From Leptodontidium sp. MPI-SDFR-AT-0119 (lineage: Eukaryota; Ascomycota; Leotiomycetes; Helotiales; Leptodontidiaceae), in the NCBI GenBank assembly GCA_020726505.1, contig JAHLEZ010000002.1, positions 1,860,001 through 1,924,000 of the forward strand: 64,000 bases of DNA, given 5' to 3'. Both the position numbers and the translations under genes were made by a program. Shown here piece after piece: positions 24,095 through 36,680 of the stretch. Under the pieces are notes generated by a model that was not told the DNA's origin, made no database searches, and saw only the letters and a list, made by a program, of their open reading frames with translations. Numbering within the stretch: position 1 is the stretch's first letter; every line of letters begins with the position of its first letter.

Positions 24095-24876
24095 GATTTG
24101 GTTGTGCCTACTAGAGCCGTAGAAAATAGATAGACTTAGATGTATAACACCTTGTACACCGACTCATGTAATACGTAACGGATTCATCTCGCGCTTCTGC
24201 ACCAACAATAGAACGCCTTTGACTTCCCAAGACAACCCACTTTCTATCATTTAAAAGTCCTCTTTTTAAAAAATCACACGAATTCATGGCATTACATAGA
24301 AAGGCGGCAAACGAACAGGAAGTCTTGGAAGTAGACGTGAATAGTTCAATGACTCGTTGGAAAGGAGTGGAGGGGCGAATGAGGAAGGTAACTCTAGCCT
24401 CCTCATAGGCCAGCCGGCTGTGATGGCTGTGAAGACAGGATGGGTTGCAGCCCGATGTTTGCTCGCATGGATGAATACTAAAAAGGCCATGTAGTTGATC
24501 TGTTAGTCGTTCCATCAAAAGTTTTCTTTCTCTTGTCACTTCATGTCACCAACCAAAATTGAATTCACATTTGTTCATTTTTGTGTGATTTATTTGGTTA
24601 CGTGTATCATACACCTTCATCAACATCAACCCGACCTCCAAATTCCCAACCCACCAAACCAGTCACCAAAAAGTCCAAAAGCAACGCGATAGGATATGCA
24701 ATCTATCATCTATCTGTCTCTCATCTTATGCATTTGTGTGTGAAGTTTCAATCCGCTGATGCAACGTAATCCAAGATGTTCCATGTCGCTCGTTTGAATG
24801 GTATATCCTCCACCTTCATCCGTGTGCTTGTATTCCAACCCTATCCAATCCGACGTGCGGTGGGTGGTGGAGGGGT
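24095..24876. other. Convergent intergenic region
   Basis: 3' flanks of the P450 gene and of the small gene ending at 24877. No other feature seen. Confidence 0.5.
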
Positions 24877-25500
24877 TTACTCCTTCTTCTCGGGAATGAC
24901 TTTCTTGATGTTGCGGTCAACGGCACTATGTGAGAAAGAACGTCAGTCCATATCTCATCATCTGAAACTCTCAGGATCTCGCCACTTCCTAGTTCCTCCT
25001 CGTCGTATACAGAGACGCAATCACCAAATATGCGAATCAAAGTACATCAAGCTGTTCCAAAGGAATGTAGAACTTACATAGCAGCCCTCTTGAGCGGTGG
25101 CTCAACCTTCTCAACACCTCTCCTGATACCAGGCTCCACTCTCTCCGCATGTCGAGACACATGAGGTGTCACGGCCGCAAAGCCACGACTCCATCGTGGT
25201 CCCCATACTGCGGCTTGTGCTGCTAATCGCTCTTCGACGCCAGGGATGAGGCAGAGGAGGGGGACGGTGCCGACTGCACAGGATACACCGACTAGAAGGG
25301 AGGCGGTCAGCTAAGTACGGGAAAAGCGAGGAGGAAATTCGAGATAGATACGATTGGAGATGGATGTTATAGGAAGAAGAAGGAAAAGGAGGAAGTGATG
25401 AAGCGGATGGGATGGGATGGGATAGGATAGACATACTGGCAGCTCCTCCGAGACGCCCGGGAGAGAGGGCGAAGGTACGCGCGGCTGGAAGGGCAGGCAT
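24877..25500 (-). CDS. Small one-helix protein, unknown function (108 aa)
   Basis: Three exons, complement(24877..24925, 25078..25291, 25437..25500), all with consensus GTATGT or GTAAGT donors and joining in phase. The protein starts with MPALPAARTFALSPGRLGG, has one hydrophobic segment (IGVSCAVGTVPLLCLIPG at about residues 22-39), then WGPRWSRGFAAVTPHVSRHAER and a Lys/Glu-rich end (RNIKKVIPEKKE). The N-terminus is basic without acids, compatible with mitochondrial or ER targeting. I do not recognise a named family. The strong splice sites and residue pattern argue that the gene is real. The window's raw frames show only fragments of it because of splicing. Confidence 0.7.
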
Positions 25501-26691
25501 CTTGATGAATTGGCTGTGAGTATCGAGTAGAGAGTTTTTCCTATCTGATTGATTGTATCGAACAAGTGAAGCTGAAATGAAGCTATTCGCAGACGTGAAG
25601 CTGTCTTTGTTGACTTGATTCGGGAGAGAGAAGCTGTTGTTTTGAATGAAGGAGAGGAAGGACGACGTCGTACGAGCTCAGCTCCCTTCTTGTAGCAGGT
25701 ACAAAGCGGGGTAGCGCCTGCGACATGTGAGACGGGAAATACGAGTCTAACCATAACAGGGCAGAGTGTCAGGACGAGGCAGTCTAGCGAATGGGGACGC
25801 GGGGAAGAGGGGCTAAAAGCGGGGCGGCGCGGGGGAGGGGCCCTCACTTTGATGGAGCGGGAATTCATGGCAAGCCAATCATGGGGCCAGGATTTGTGGT
25901 GGTGATAGAGCTGCGGAAACGAGGTTTCTATTTTGGATCCAGCGACCAGAAGCAGGTACTGGACTGTTATTTTTATTTACTCGTGAATAACTAAAGACGA
26001 AGTGGGTGATTCTAGCACTTAGTCATTTGGGGAATTTGCTAAGGAGTGTTTGGCAGGGAGACATTTTCATTTACTAGCTTAGGTCCGTACAGCATGGAGA
26101 CTTCAGATGTGCGTGGCGCAGTGAGATCTTGACCTTGGCAAGGGTGCAACTACCATAACGGAATGATTTTACGCTTCATACGATATTTACTACTTCGGTT
26201 CGGCAATTCTCTTGAATTGTCTCAAAAATATTTATTCTTCTACGAATTCTCCACATGCAACAATCTAAACAATCCACTTTGCCGTCTCGGAGCAAAAAAA
26301 GTCTAGGATAGCCTAATGGTGGAGCTACGCTCTGACGAGGTTACGCTCTCCGACATCCGCTTTCTAAACTTCCTCCCAAAATTCCCTAAAGTGCATGATT
26401 CCATTCTTTACTTCGCCGAATTTCTTCGGGATTACAGCAAAAGGGTGAGTGAATAATTGCTTAAATGAAATGCAAACCCGCTTCAAGTTTTCATCGCCGT
26501 GTTCCCAGCGTCCAGCTCAGATGGCCGCATCGCCGCATTCGTTTACGGAATTCCGTGCCACCCAACCACATTCGCTAAACACACCTGCAACGAAACCCGA
26601 TCGAATCTCACTTCATCACTATTTTCTCACCTATCCACCCTCCTAATCCCTCCCTAGCTTCTTCCCCTCCCTCATGATATAAAACCTCTCA
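25501..26691. other. Intergenic region
   Basis: Divergent upstream regions of the small one-helix gene and the dehydrogenase. A TATAAAA box sits at 26678-26684. No supported gene. Confidence 0.5.
26678..26684 (+). promoter_or_regulatory. TATA box upstream of the dehydrogenase
   Basis: TATAAAA only 7 bases before the ATG at 26692. If it is the functional TATA box, transcription would begin after that ATG and the next in-frame Met (residue 17, at 26740) would be the true start. Confidence 0.5.
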
Positions 26692-27882
26692 ATGTCAACC
26701 CTATCTCAACTCAGGACCAGAATCAAATCATTCTTCAAGATGGAAAATCCAACCAACAAATTATCTTTTTCCGCACCACTCGATCGTAAGCAACTCGCAG
26801 GCAAGCGAGTGCTAATCACAGGCGGTGCATCGGGAGTCGGTGCAGGGTGTGCTCGTTTCTTCGCTTCACATGGAAGTCATGTCATCATTGCGGATATGAA
26901 CGAGGAATTAGGTCGGGCTTTGGTTGTTGAATTAAGGGGGTCATCTGGGAAGTAAGATTACACCACGTCTCCATTTCCTGTCGCCGTACTCATACTATTC
27001 ATCACAAAGATATTTCTTCTGAAAATAATTAATAACACTCACACACAGAGTCCACTTCCTACCCGTTGACGTCTCATCCTTCACCAGCCAAAAGACCATG
27101 TTCGCCTCTGCACTCGATCTCCTCCCCGGCAGAGAAATCGACGTCCTAATCCCTTGCGCCATAATCATGAGCGATTTCTGGGACTACAAACCCCTCGATC
27201 CATCAGCTCTCACGAAAAACACCGCAATTGAGCCCACCACGAAAGCATTCGAAGTAGGGCTCATAGGGACGTATTACTCCTCCCTCCTGTGCGCAAAATA
27301 CTGCATGGGTCTCCACGTCTCCTCATCGCAACAACAGAAACCTCCTTACGGTAAATCTATTATTCTTATTGGTTCATTAGCGAGTTATGGATCGCTACCA
27401 GGAAGTCCGGAGTACACGGCTGTTAAATGGGGAGTCAGGGGTTTGTTCCGCTCGCTTAGAGTTGAGTTGTTGAAGACGGGTGTGAGAGTCAATATGTTAG
27501 CGCCGACGTTCATTGATACGCCTATGACGGCTAGCATTGTTCCGATGTTGAAGAAAGCCGGTGCGTCGTTTGCGAGGGTGGAGGATATCGCGGGGGTTGT
27601 GGGCAAATTGGTGATTGAACGGGGTGTCAATGGTGAGTTCTTACCGATGAACTTTATGTCTTTCTTCAGCTTCGCCCGCTTCTTGCGTGTTCGGGCAAAT
27701 AAAGCGATATTTTTGCTAATGTTTCTGGTACAGGGAGAGCACTGGCGATCATGGCTGAGGAGGTCGTAGATTTGGGTGATGATTATGAGGGGAAGAATTC
27801 TGGGGATAAGTGGCAGTCGATGACGGAGACAGGCCTGTTGACAGCGCCACACAACTTCAATATTCCCAAACCGCACATTTAG
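26692..27882 (+). CDS. Short-chain dehydrogenase/reductase
   Basis: Three exons, 26692..26951, 27049..27632, 27734..27882, giving 330 residues from the first ATG or 314 from Met17. Classical SDR features are the cofactor loop VLITGGASGVGAG (about residues 40-52), an acidic residue ending beta-2 (ADMNEELG, which favours NAD over NADP), the catalytic Ser strand LIGSLASYGSLPGSPE, and YTAVK with Tyr209 and Lys213. The usual NNAG strand is replaced by LIPCAIIMSDFWDY, a pattern also seen in prostaglandin-dehydrogenase-like members. The C-terminal tail (LLTAPHNFNIPKPHI) is in exon 3 and is easily missed. Substrate unknown. Its neighbours (P450, esterase, regulators) suggest small-molecule metabolism. 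Confidence 0.88.
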
Positions 27883-28161
27883 AGATTCGCCATGGTCTAC
27901 GGTATGAAATTTCACTATCACTACTGCCAATGAGAGCTAGGCATTGATGCTTAGATTGAAAAACTGGACTTCAGATTAAGCGAAAAGCTAAGAAAATTGT
28001 CCCTCGAGGACACCGACCAACGAAAGATGCGCTGCCGAGAGATGAAAGTAGACTTCAGACCCGGAGAAATACCCAATCAAAGAAATCAACAAGACCTAAA
28101 TGTGATATCCTCCATACTCGAGTCCCGAATCTGTTCATAACTTTGCTTTCCAATTCTAAGC

Positions 28162-30387
28162 TCACTTCAACTCATCCTGCTCAACGAAGCCCACATTCTC
28201 GTTCTCTGGGGCTACGTAATACGGCGCGGACTGCCAATAGGAGCACTTTTCTACATCCATCAAGTCATCGCCCATGGCATGGGAGAAGTCCGGTTCCGTT
28301 TGCCTAGGTTTACCGAAGTTCATGACTTTCCTGCCCACGTTATATAAATCCCACAAGTCGTCGCCCTCTGCATCTATGTACGGGATCCCTGTACGAGCGA
28401 AATTGACGATGGACTTCTGGAAGAACTTGGCGAGTGTTTCATTTGCTTCGCCCATTGGGGAAGGCGATGGGTAGTAAGTATACCCGGTGTCGTCGCCGTG
28501 AATGGCAGGAAGTGCATTGAAAGAGTATCGGAAGACAGGAACTGGAAGGCGAGCTGTCAGTGCAGCTTCTGTTAGATAGTACGAGTTGCATTGTATGGCA
28601 ATATCCTGCAAATATTCATGTCAACATAAAAGTGCCGGTACGGGCAAACCGGGGCGACATACATCTAGAAAGTCCGCCACGACAGCGATTTTCTTCTGAG
28701 CAAGTTCAATCCACCAATTGATTGGATAAAGCTCTGTGATTTTGTTTTTGACCGATTCGGGAATCCCGGGATATAGTTTGGCACTGTGTTCCCGAAGCTG
28801 GGCGTTGGTTCTAATCCAGGGTGGGGTGAACAGAAGACCGTCGTAAGCCATGTGTCCTACCATTAACGAAATACCCTCGTGGTTCTCCTGGTTCGCCAGA
28901 AGCTTTCCTGGCAGATCAGTGACGAACTTTCCGTCCACCGTAGGGCCAAAGTTGAAGATACCGTAGGGCGAGTCAAATGTCATCCTCGCATTCGCATCTT
29001 GGAGGATGCTGGTGTTCATCCTCACGAGTTCGTCGAGATCCTTTGCTCCAGTCAAATTCAGATATTTTTGGTAAATGCGGTCATCATATGTTGGATCTGG
29101 CTGAGGAAAGAAACCAGCGCTTTGGATAACTGCTTTGTCGAAGACCGGAGTGAATTCTCTACCCCCACCAGCAGTGATGTGGTGCAGAACCGAGGAGGCT
29201 CCAGCGCTTTGTCCCATTACGGTGATTCTATCCACTAGTCAGCGATGTTTTCTGAAGTTAAGATGGTTGAATTTGTTACCTATAAGGGTCTCCTCCGAAT
29301 TTCTCGACGTAGTGTTGAACCCATGCCATCGCAAGTCTTTGATCGTGGAGGCCGAGGTTGGGAGTTCCTCCGTCAGCCATGAACTGCGGCCCTCCAAGCC
29401 ATCCAAAGGCTCCCAAGCGATAGTTTATAGCAACCTTACAGAAGTTAGATCTCACTCTCTAGAAAATAAAACAAGGGACTTACATATATCACGTTTCCAT
29501 AGTCATCTCCACTAGCAGCATCGAAGAGCCCAGCTGGGCTGCCGTATTGGTCTTTCCACCCGAATATGAAGCTACCGATTCTCGATTAGCAAATATAGTT
29601 TCACAGACCTCAGCAACTGAGAGAACATACCCCCCTCCGTAAATCCAAACAATCACTGCCGCTACCTGGTGTCAGCACTCCATCGTTAAAGTGGTCCCAG
29701 CACCTACCTGGATCTGCATTGTCGTTGTTTCTATTTTCCCAAATGGTCTTCGGAACCATGACATCAAGAGTCAAGCAATCTTCGTCCACTTTTCCACGAT
29801 ACGTTAGCTAAGAGCGGGGATATCGAACGATTTGCAAATGGTACAAACCTCCATCAATGGGATCAGGCATATCACCATAATCTTCCGGATTTATCTCGTT
29901 TCTCCACTTGTAATCAAGCACGCCCCCAAAACCTTTCAGGAACTCCTCTGCAAATGGAACCCATCCGACCTGGGCTTGCGGACACTTGTGGTCGACAGAC
30001 CCGTTGTTGACTTGTTCACTTACAGTCTGGGGAAAGTCCGGCGGCATAAAGCGATACTCAGAGGTTGTTGGTGGTTCGGCATAAGGAATGTTTCGGAATG
30101 CTAAGAACTTGTCGTTCTAATATGCATGTTGTTAGCTGGCGACGCCTTGAATTGCACGCACGCACGTGGAAAAACATTCAACGTACCACTTGAGCTTCGT
30201 GGATCTCGTAGTCAAGATCGATTTGGTTGTCTTTGAGAGCATGGGCATGGGCTCTCGGAGGGTAGATGAAATCCTTGTACTTCAAGTTGGCAAAGTGCTC
30301 TTTGCTGGATTGGGCCTTTGCTGAAACACTGTTGACGAGAATAGCAACACCCGAGATGACAATGAGACCCAAAGATTGAGATTTCAT
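28162..30387 (-). CDS. Secreted type-B carboxylesterase/lipase (613 aa)
   Basis: Eight exons: complement(28162..28605, 28663..29227, 29280..29434, 29484..29580, 29631..29661, 29708..29788, 29849..30116, 30187..30387), total 1842 nt, in frame. It begins MKSQSLGLIVISGVAILVNS, a clear signal peptide. Esterase signatures in order are RNIPYAEPPTTSEYRF, the EDCLTLDVMVP block, the oxyanion loop (VIVWIYGGG), and the nucleophile elbow VMGQSAGASS with Ser at about residue 286. The acid and His should lie in the last exons (a GDDTGYTYY region near the catalytic His). Exon 5' order includes a 31-nt microexon (29631-29661). The family hydrolyses carboxylic esters and includes secreted lipases and feruloyl-like esterases. 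The substrate cannot be told. It is convergent with the dehydrogenase. Confidence 0.9.
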
Positions 30388-31384
30388 CTTGAGAATGTGG
30401 ATTGAGATTTGAAAGTAGAGAATCGCAGATGAGTGTCTGATAGAATCAAGATAATGGGAATGAAGGGTAGACGGAAGGGAGTCAGCCATATATCGAGGAC
30501 GGAGCTCGAAGCTTTCTCCTGGACCGATTCCCGATGCAGTTACACAAGTTCGAGTTGCCGGCCAACAGAAGTTTGGTCTTCATGTATCTACATGAGCGAT
30601 TGATCTTGTACGAGGCTAAGTTCGGCTCCTTGCATTCTCGTTCGATAATCATTGGATGGATTCGACTTTCGGGGAGCTTCCTTCACCTGGGCTTCACGAT
30701 GGTTGGCGTTCCAACTCCAAGAGATCTTCCAGTCACAGCATACTGTATGTGGTACATCCGCAGATCTAAATTTTGTTTCGAGAGCATTAAATAACGATGG
30801 GAGGATCAATGCGCTTCGGATTGCGGGGTAGAAATGTATCAGTAGTCCGCCAATGTCGCTAACCTAATCGACAGCCTACATGGTGCGAACATAGCTGCTC
30901 AAACTATTCTTCAGGCAAGGTCAATTGAGGGACGCCTCTTGTAGATTCTCGCTCACAGTGACGATCCTTTCTTGTCATATTCCCCTGGTGTGACCGATGC
31001 ATTCACCCGAAGTAACACTTGGAAATTGCAAAGTGAACATGTACCTCCTCAATGTTTCATAAGTGAGGGTAGCTGAGAGTCTTCGATCCATTCTAACACT
31101 ATCCTCGGCCCAGTGAGCCGACTCTGTGACCCGTGAGCGGCAGGTAAATTTAAAATTTCCGTCACACAAGTCATCAAACAACCCACCTCCCCAACGACAT
31201 CAAAGGTATGACAGATGTCATTCTCCGCTCGAGCCAGGACGCAACTGAGCCGCGCAGGAATTAATTTTGGCGTTGTTCCAGACTTTACACTAGGAACCGC
31301 ATCACCCCGTTTAGGAGAAGGTTTAGGACGACTTAATTTCCAAAGTTGTTCATTTCATTAGGAGAGGTTCCTCAGTAATTTTCA
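30388..31384. other. Intergenic region
   Basis: Upstream region of the esterase and 3' flank of the regulator that ends at 31385. No supported gene. Confidence 0.5.
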
Positions 31385-33166
31385 TCACCACTCAACGAAC
31401 TCTTCAATCACGTCTCCAGGACCTGGAAGACCATGGAGAAGTGGCTTGCGGATATACCGCACAGTCCCCTTTCGTTGCATTTGATCGAACTGCACCTCTA
31501 CCCCAGCAAGCCTCTTGGAATTTGGCAAATCGCTGGGGAAAACAGGTTTAGCCATTTCAGCTTCCTCGATCTCGATGAATCGTTTTGCCACCCGCCCAGT
31601 TATAACACTATTAAGCAACCCCTCTTGCCTATCTGTGCTCATCAGCAACTCATGGGCTTTCCACCTCGTTACCCCATCCCGGCATTTCGAAGCGACGCCA
31701 AACAAGGCGATGATCATTCCCGTGTCCAAGCAGAAGATTGGCCGGGGTCTTTCCATCACGGACTCAACCGCAACGATTTGGGCGCATAATTCAACGATGA
31801 GTTTGAACTGCGGCAGGAAAACGTCGAAGACACACTCATCTGTTATCATGCCTATCCTCCCAACAGCCGTGTTCACACCCATGAAAACCCGATGCATTTT
31901 CAGCATAAGAACTCCCCTATCCTTCACCATACTTGGATTTCTTGCCAGGAATGCATCAAACGCCCGACTCCATTGCTTCAGGCGAATGGATGAAAAGCTG
32001 TGAATGAGATCGAGTGTGACTCTCACGTCTTTCGGATCAGGTGGACTCTTTTTCCTGAGGGCTGTGTCTAACATGCGTACGCCATGCGTTCGGATATGAT
32101 CGAGGGCTAGACACGCTTCATCTGAGCTGCTGAACATTGTGGGTATATCAGGTCCGTAACCAGTGGCGGGCATGTCGAATTTGCGGGCGGAAAGTACGCG
32201 TGTTCGGTTGTTGACTAGCCCTGATGCTTGGACGTCGAACTCGATGAACACTAAGCTCAGCGTTGAGAGAGGAATGTAGGGAAGCTGTGAGACGGACAGA
32301 GATGATGTTGGTGGCGATGGCGACAGAGATTTTGAAGAGTTTGGTGAGATTGGCGTGGATGACGTTTGTGCGATTTCCTCAATGATCTTGACTCCGCCAT
32401 TGATATGCGAGAGAGCCATAGAGTACTCCCCTCGAAGATTCTAGGTTCGTCAGCTCTTGCTTCCTGCAGGGTTCCTAGTGACTTACGAACCTCAAAGCAG
32501 ACGAATAGTACGCAGGTAATCAGCGCCACATCGGCAGCAGGCTTACCTCGCGATATGGCGGGGTTCACCAGATGCCCTAAGGCCTTCACGTACTGCTGCA
32601 CTGCAAACTGTGTACTTAGACTGTCCTTACTCGGTCCCAGCAGCGGGCGGGAACTGACTTCAAAATGCTCATGCAGGGCACCTAACGCTACGGCTGCATG
32701 TCGGACGGCGGGTTCATGATAAGCCGCTTGAAGCAGCAACCGATTGAGTTGCTTCCAGGCAGGAGACCCAAAGATACTTGAGAGTTGCGGAATGGTGTTT
32801 TGGTGAAAGAAGCTGAAACTGCGTTGCTCTAAATTTGATTTGAAAAGGTTGAGCGAAGGGGATGCATCTATGAAAGAGTTCGTCTTGGCTAGATCTTGCG
32901 TCGTGGACAGAGGAGTTTGGCGAGGGGTGGCTGTTGACCGAGGAGCACCCGCATAAAAGTATCCATCGCATTTGCGCCCAGTCGAAGAGCATCTCTTGCA
33001 AGCTGGCTTAGCCTCATCACATTTTACTCTTCGTATCCTATCCAGGTCAATTACTGTCGTGAATTTGAGTTGAAGAGGCCGAATACTTGCAGGTTTTGCA
33101 GCCAGTTGATACTTTTGGCTTGAAGGCTCGGATTCGTCCAGGCTGATGAGGGTCAGACTTAGCCAT
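31385..33166 (-). CDS. Zn2Cys6 transcription factor (560 aa)
   Basis: Three exons, complement(31385..32440, 32491..33037, 33087..33166). The start at 33166 gives MAKSDPHQPGRIRAFKPKVS, then a perfect zinc cluster with Cys at residues 23, 26, 33, 40, 43 and 50 (CKTCKIRRVKCDEAKPAC, CKRCSSTGRKCDGY). It is split by an intron after TGC AA. The C-terminal body is the fungal-specific regulatory fold typical of this class (AAYHEPAVRHAAVALGALHE; CFENLRGEYSMALSHINGG across the second junction). The second donor is GTTCGT, which preserves the conserved FENLRG sequence; a stronger GTAAGT lies 4 bases on but would change that motif. Probably a nuclear DNA-binding regulator of a local or distant metabolic gene set. 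Directly follows the esterase on the same strand. Confidence 0.9.
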
Positions 33167-34415
33167 GCTGATTACTCGAGTACGGCTGCACGCTGAGCTT
33201 GATTTGTGTGATGTTGTTATGCCGATTTCTCAGTTCTGTCGTCTCAGTCGATAAGTCGGCTAATGGTTCGTTTGTACCGCTCTGTGATTCGACTTGGATG
33301 AAAGTAATTGCTATTATTTCACACTCAGACGATGCAAATGCGCATTGAGTGAGCGAGAAGCCAGTCGGGACTGTGCATGTACGAGGAAGGGCGAGTCTCC
33401 ATGATCATCTTTAAAAAGGATGAGGAACGATGTTGATTTTGATGTGGATCGCATTGCGCCACCCCCTGGAGACTTGCGAACCGAGTCTTCTTAATCAGGA
33501 ATAATCCTCCGAGTCAAACGAACCCACCAATCACAAGAAGGAATGTACGAGGGAGGGGTGACTTTTTGACAACTGGCAGTGATCACAGTTGTCGCTATCA
33601 AATCAGATTTATAACATCCACGACAAATGCATGTGAAATGTTAAAATAGAATGTCAATCATATTCAAGTACCATGGCTGAAAATAACAAGTTGAAAATGC
33701 TGAGAATTTTGCAGGGTGCAAGGGTTGAACAGACATGGCGTTTCATGTCCTTTAAAATCTCAGCAGACGCTCATGGTGCTGTCTGACCTGCAACAAAACT
33801 CTCTCAGACCTTGCAACTCCGATGGTGACGCAGCACTGTGAGGAAGACCAAAATGGCAAATTAATCACATCATTCAAAAGCGCAACAAAGATACTCTGCG
33901 TCCGATATTAGTTCTCTAATTTGTTTCCCAGATGGTTCGTCGCCCTTGAGAAAGAGTGAAGAAAGGAGTTTGAGATGAGATTTTCCTCAAATCCATACCT
34001 GCTTTATAGCCTTATAATATGAAAATAATGATTCGAGACTCTAGCCACCATAGAGTACCATCGAGTCGTCCAATGACCCGCGAAGCTAAAACCAGGTCCT
34101 AATTTCAACAGGAATAGGATAATCGCGATGTAACAATACGACTTGCAACAAACACTTTTGCAGGTTCATCAGTGGCGCAAATCTGGTATCTAGGACCTTT
34201 AGTGTGAAGCGAGGGCTGCCTTGGGTGCTGCTAGTGAGCGCTGGCTTGAATTCGGTCCCAAGATTTGAGGTGGATAAAATACGGTTAGCCGAGGGAGCCA
34301 GACATTACTCAAGTCCATAGGTTAGTAGATCTGAAGCGTAGCCATTTTAAATTCATCGCTAGCTATTAAATCAGGCAATAAGCAGGGTATATATGTACAC
34401 CGACCCAAAACAAAG
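33167..34415. other. Intergenic region
   Basis: Upstream region of the Zn2Cys6 gene and 3' flank of the gene ending at 34416. No supported gene or repeat seen. Confidence 0.5.
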
Positions 34416-35408
34416 TTACTTCGAGGAACTTGAATTTCCCCTCTTGAACCAAGAACTATGATTGTCAAGCTTGGTGGTATTCTCGTCCATGACATGCTGT
34501 GCATTCTGCACAGTGTCAGTTCGCTGAATCCCTGACGGTTCGGCGGGATCGATCTTCTGCTCTTCGGGATGGGCATCGACAAAGAGATCTTTGATTGTTC
34601 CATCCCCGGTTGCCGCTTGATAGACCGCAAAACTCGTTGCGAACTGGTGATGAGCGCCAACTTGAATAGCGTCGAGCAGACGGACGGCGAAATTTTGGCA
34701 GTTGTTGCTGATGATATTGTATGCCGCTCGCTCTTGCCGCATCTTGTAGATGGTCATCACGGCTTGAAAAATGTTAACATAAGGAGATATCATGTGACTG
34801 TGGCAATCGAGCACCCACCTGCTTGTCTCAGTGCTTCATCTGTGAACCTTGTTTTGCCAACCTCAAAGGTACGCCACTGCTCTCGTTCGAGCTTCTCATT
34901 ATTGTAGATGACATCGAGATCTTCGTCCATCCACAGCTGGTGAACAAAGTCTCCCACAAGAACAGCCCAGTGTTGCGTCGGGTCAGGATACGTGCCGATG
35001 TTTTTCGTGATCATCTTCCCCAGACCTGATTGCTCAGCTAGCCATTTCCCACCCATACCAGCCACGGGATGCCAGCCTATCTCAACCAAACGAAGTTCTC
35101 CATCTAGACGTGCCTCTCCGGGTGGGATAACGTTTGGAACGGCCCCAAGTCCGAGGGAGTGTTGGAGCGCGGTCTTGCCTTTGATCCACTCAGTCTTGCC
35201 TTTCTCCTTGCCCATCTCCCATCCTTTGAGAAGCCCCTCCTTGGACTTTACCTTTCCCTTGGACCATTCGCCACTCCTAGGTATGGACTATCAAACCTGC
35301 TCCAGTGACTTCGGAGACCACGAGTACTCACAGGTACGTGCCCAGCCTTGCGCGTTTGCCCTCCTTCTTTGTCTCAGACGCGTCGGAAGACTCGGATACC
35401 TCAGACAT
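34416..35408 (-). CDS. PPPDE-like (permuted papain fold) candidate protein (293 aa)
   Basis: Three exons, complement(34416..34762, 34819..35276, 35332..35408). It starts MSEVSESSDASETKKEGKRA. The core has LVEIGWHPVAGMGGKWLAEQ, then QHWAVLVGDFVHQLW with His128, and later AAYNIISNNCQNFAVRLLDA with Cys200. A His in an 'HWAVLVG' strand before a Cys in an 'NNCQNF' helix is the order used by PPPDE/LRAT-type permuted papain-like proteases and acyltransferases. The family assignment is inference from those two motifs. Fungal proteins with 'SNNCQNF' are common and mostly unstudied. The C-terminus is a hydrophilic tail (FKRGNSSSSK). No signal peptide or membrane helix. Confidence 0.75.
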
Positions 35409-36680
35409 TGTGTTCTTAGGTCGCTTATCCCGATGTAAACAAAATCTCGGTACCGCAGCCCGGTAGTTGGTAACGACTGAATGCGGTTGTTGTTGATCTT
35501 GGAGAAGTGCGGGGGCAAAGGAACGAGCCAAGAGGTTGGCAGAAAAGCTAATCTCTCGCTTATCTTGCGACTAAAGTGGCACGTGCGCGGCTCAGCATGC
35601 CTCATGCCTGTTGACCAACCGAGACGTGGAGGTAGTAGTGACCAGATACTTGAAGCGTCTAGCTGCCTAACATTACTACCTTTATCTCTTTGTAAATCTA
35701 AGAGGAAAAATTGGAAATCTAATATGCGTGTACGTGTAGGCTAATCACACAGCTTTAGTGTAAAGATGAAGAGAAAATACGCGAGACGGATGGTTTTGTC
35801 ACACAACTCGCTCCCTGAATAATCCACTAATTGATAGGATTTTAAGAAGGTTTCGCTCACCTCCATTTGCATGTTTCTAAGATTGTTGCAGATCGCCTTT
35901 AGAGGAGGAGCTCCTAGGTTACACTTCGCTCAAGAAGATTACTCATCAAGGGAGAAGAATGGTCGGAGAGGTTCCAATAACTCGGGAAAGACAAGGTTGG
36001 CCGAATCCTGTCACACTATGGGACAAGTCTAATCATGGTAGGCGAAAAGCTCTAGGAAATGATCTGGGGTTCCTGCCGCCGACTTGTGCGACAGGTAATG
36101 TAGTTTCTGCAACATCAAGCCTTTTGTTCTGGTGTATTGCCGATCTACATAATACCACCCTGGGCAGATATAAATAAAGCACTCACTGCATTTTGGTTTT
36201 GAGTGGTCTGAACCCAATAGTTCTATATTTGTTTAAGCAACCGTCAAGGTGACAGCAAAATAATATTGAGAGTGACTAAAGACTCGGTGAAATGTCCCGC
36301 GACTTGGTCTCAGACATAGGAACATGTTGTCCTGTAGTGCAATTACCGGTTTCAGCTACCTTCTTCGCTTAGAAACCTAGGACTACTAACCAGCAGTCAA
36401 GATTCATCTAATCACCTAATTTCCATGACTCAACACTTCATATCGTTCAATAAATACGAGCCGAACCAAACGAGCCCCTTTCCCCCCCCCCCTCCCCCCC
36501 CCAAATCTCATCGACCAAATTTATGGGAAATTTGAGTAGCTACTCCGAGCAGCGTGGCCCATTCTTATGCTCCATCGCAAGGCTGGACGACAAGGCATGA
36601 TAATATGCTATATTCGGTGTGAAGAAATGAGGCTTAAGCCTCGTTACGCACGGAACTCCTTGCGATAGAGAACCAGAGCT
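35409..36680. other. Intergenic region
   Basis: Gene-poor and AT-rich, with a C-rich tract at 36481-36503. Short ORFs have no coding-like features. Confidence 0.5.
36481..36503. repeat. Poly-C tract interrupted by one T
   Basis: Two runs of about 11 and 10 C separated by a single T. It is similar in kind to the tract at 4454-4474. Confidence 0.75.

Noticed and set aside
30040..30120. Apparent one-base shift in exon 2 of the esterase
   Set aside because: I first misread one base. With the correct sequence the frame from 30116 through MPPDFPQ is continuous.
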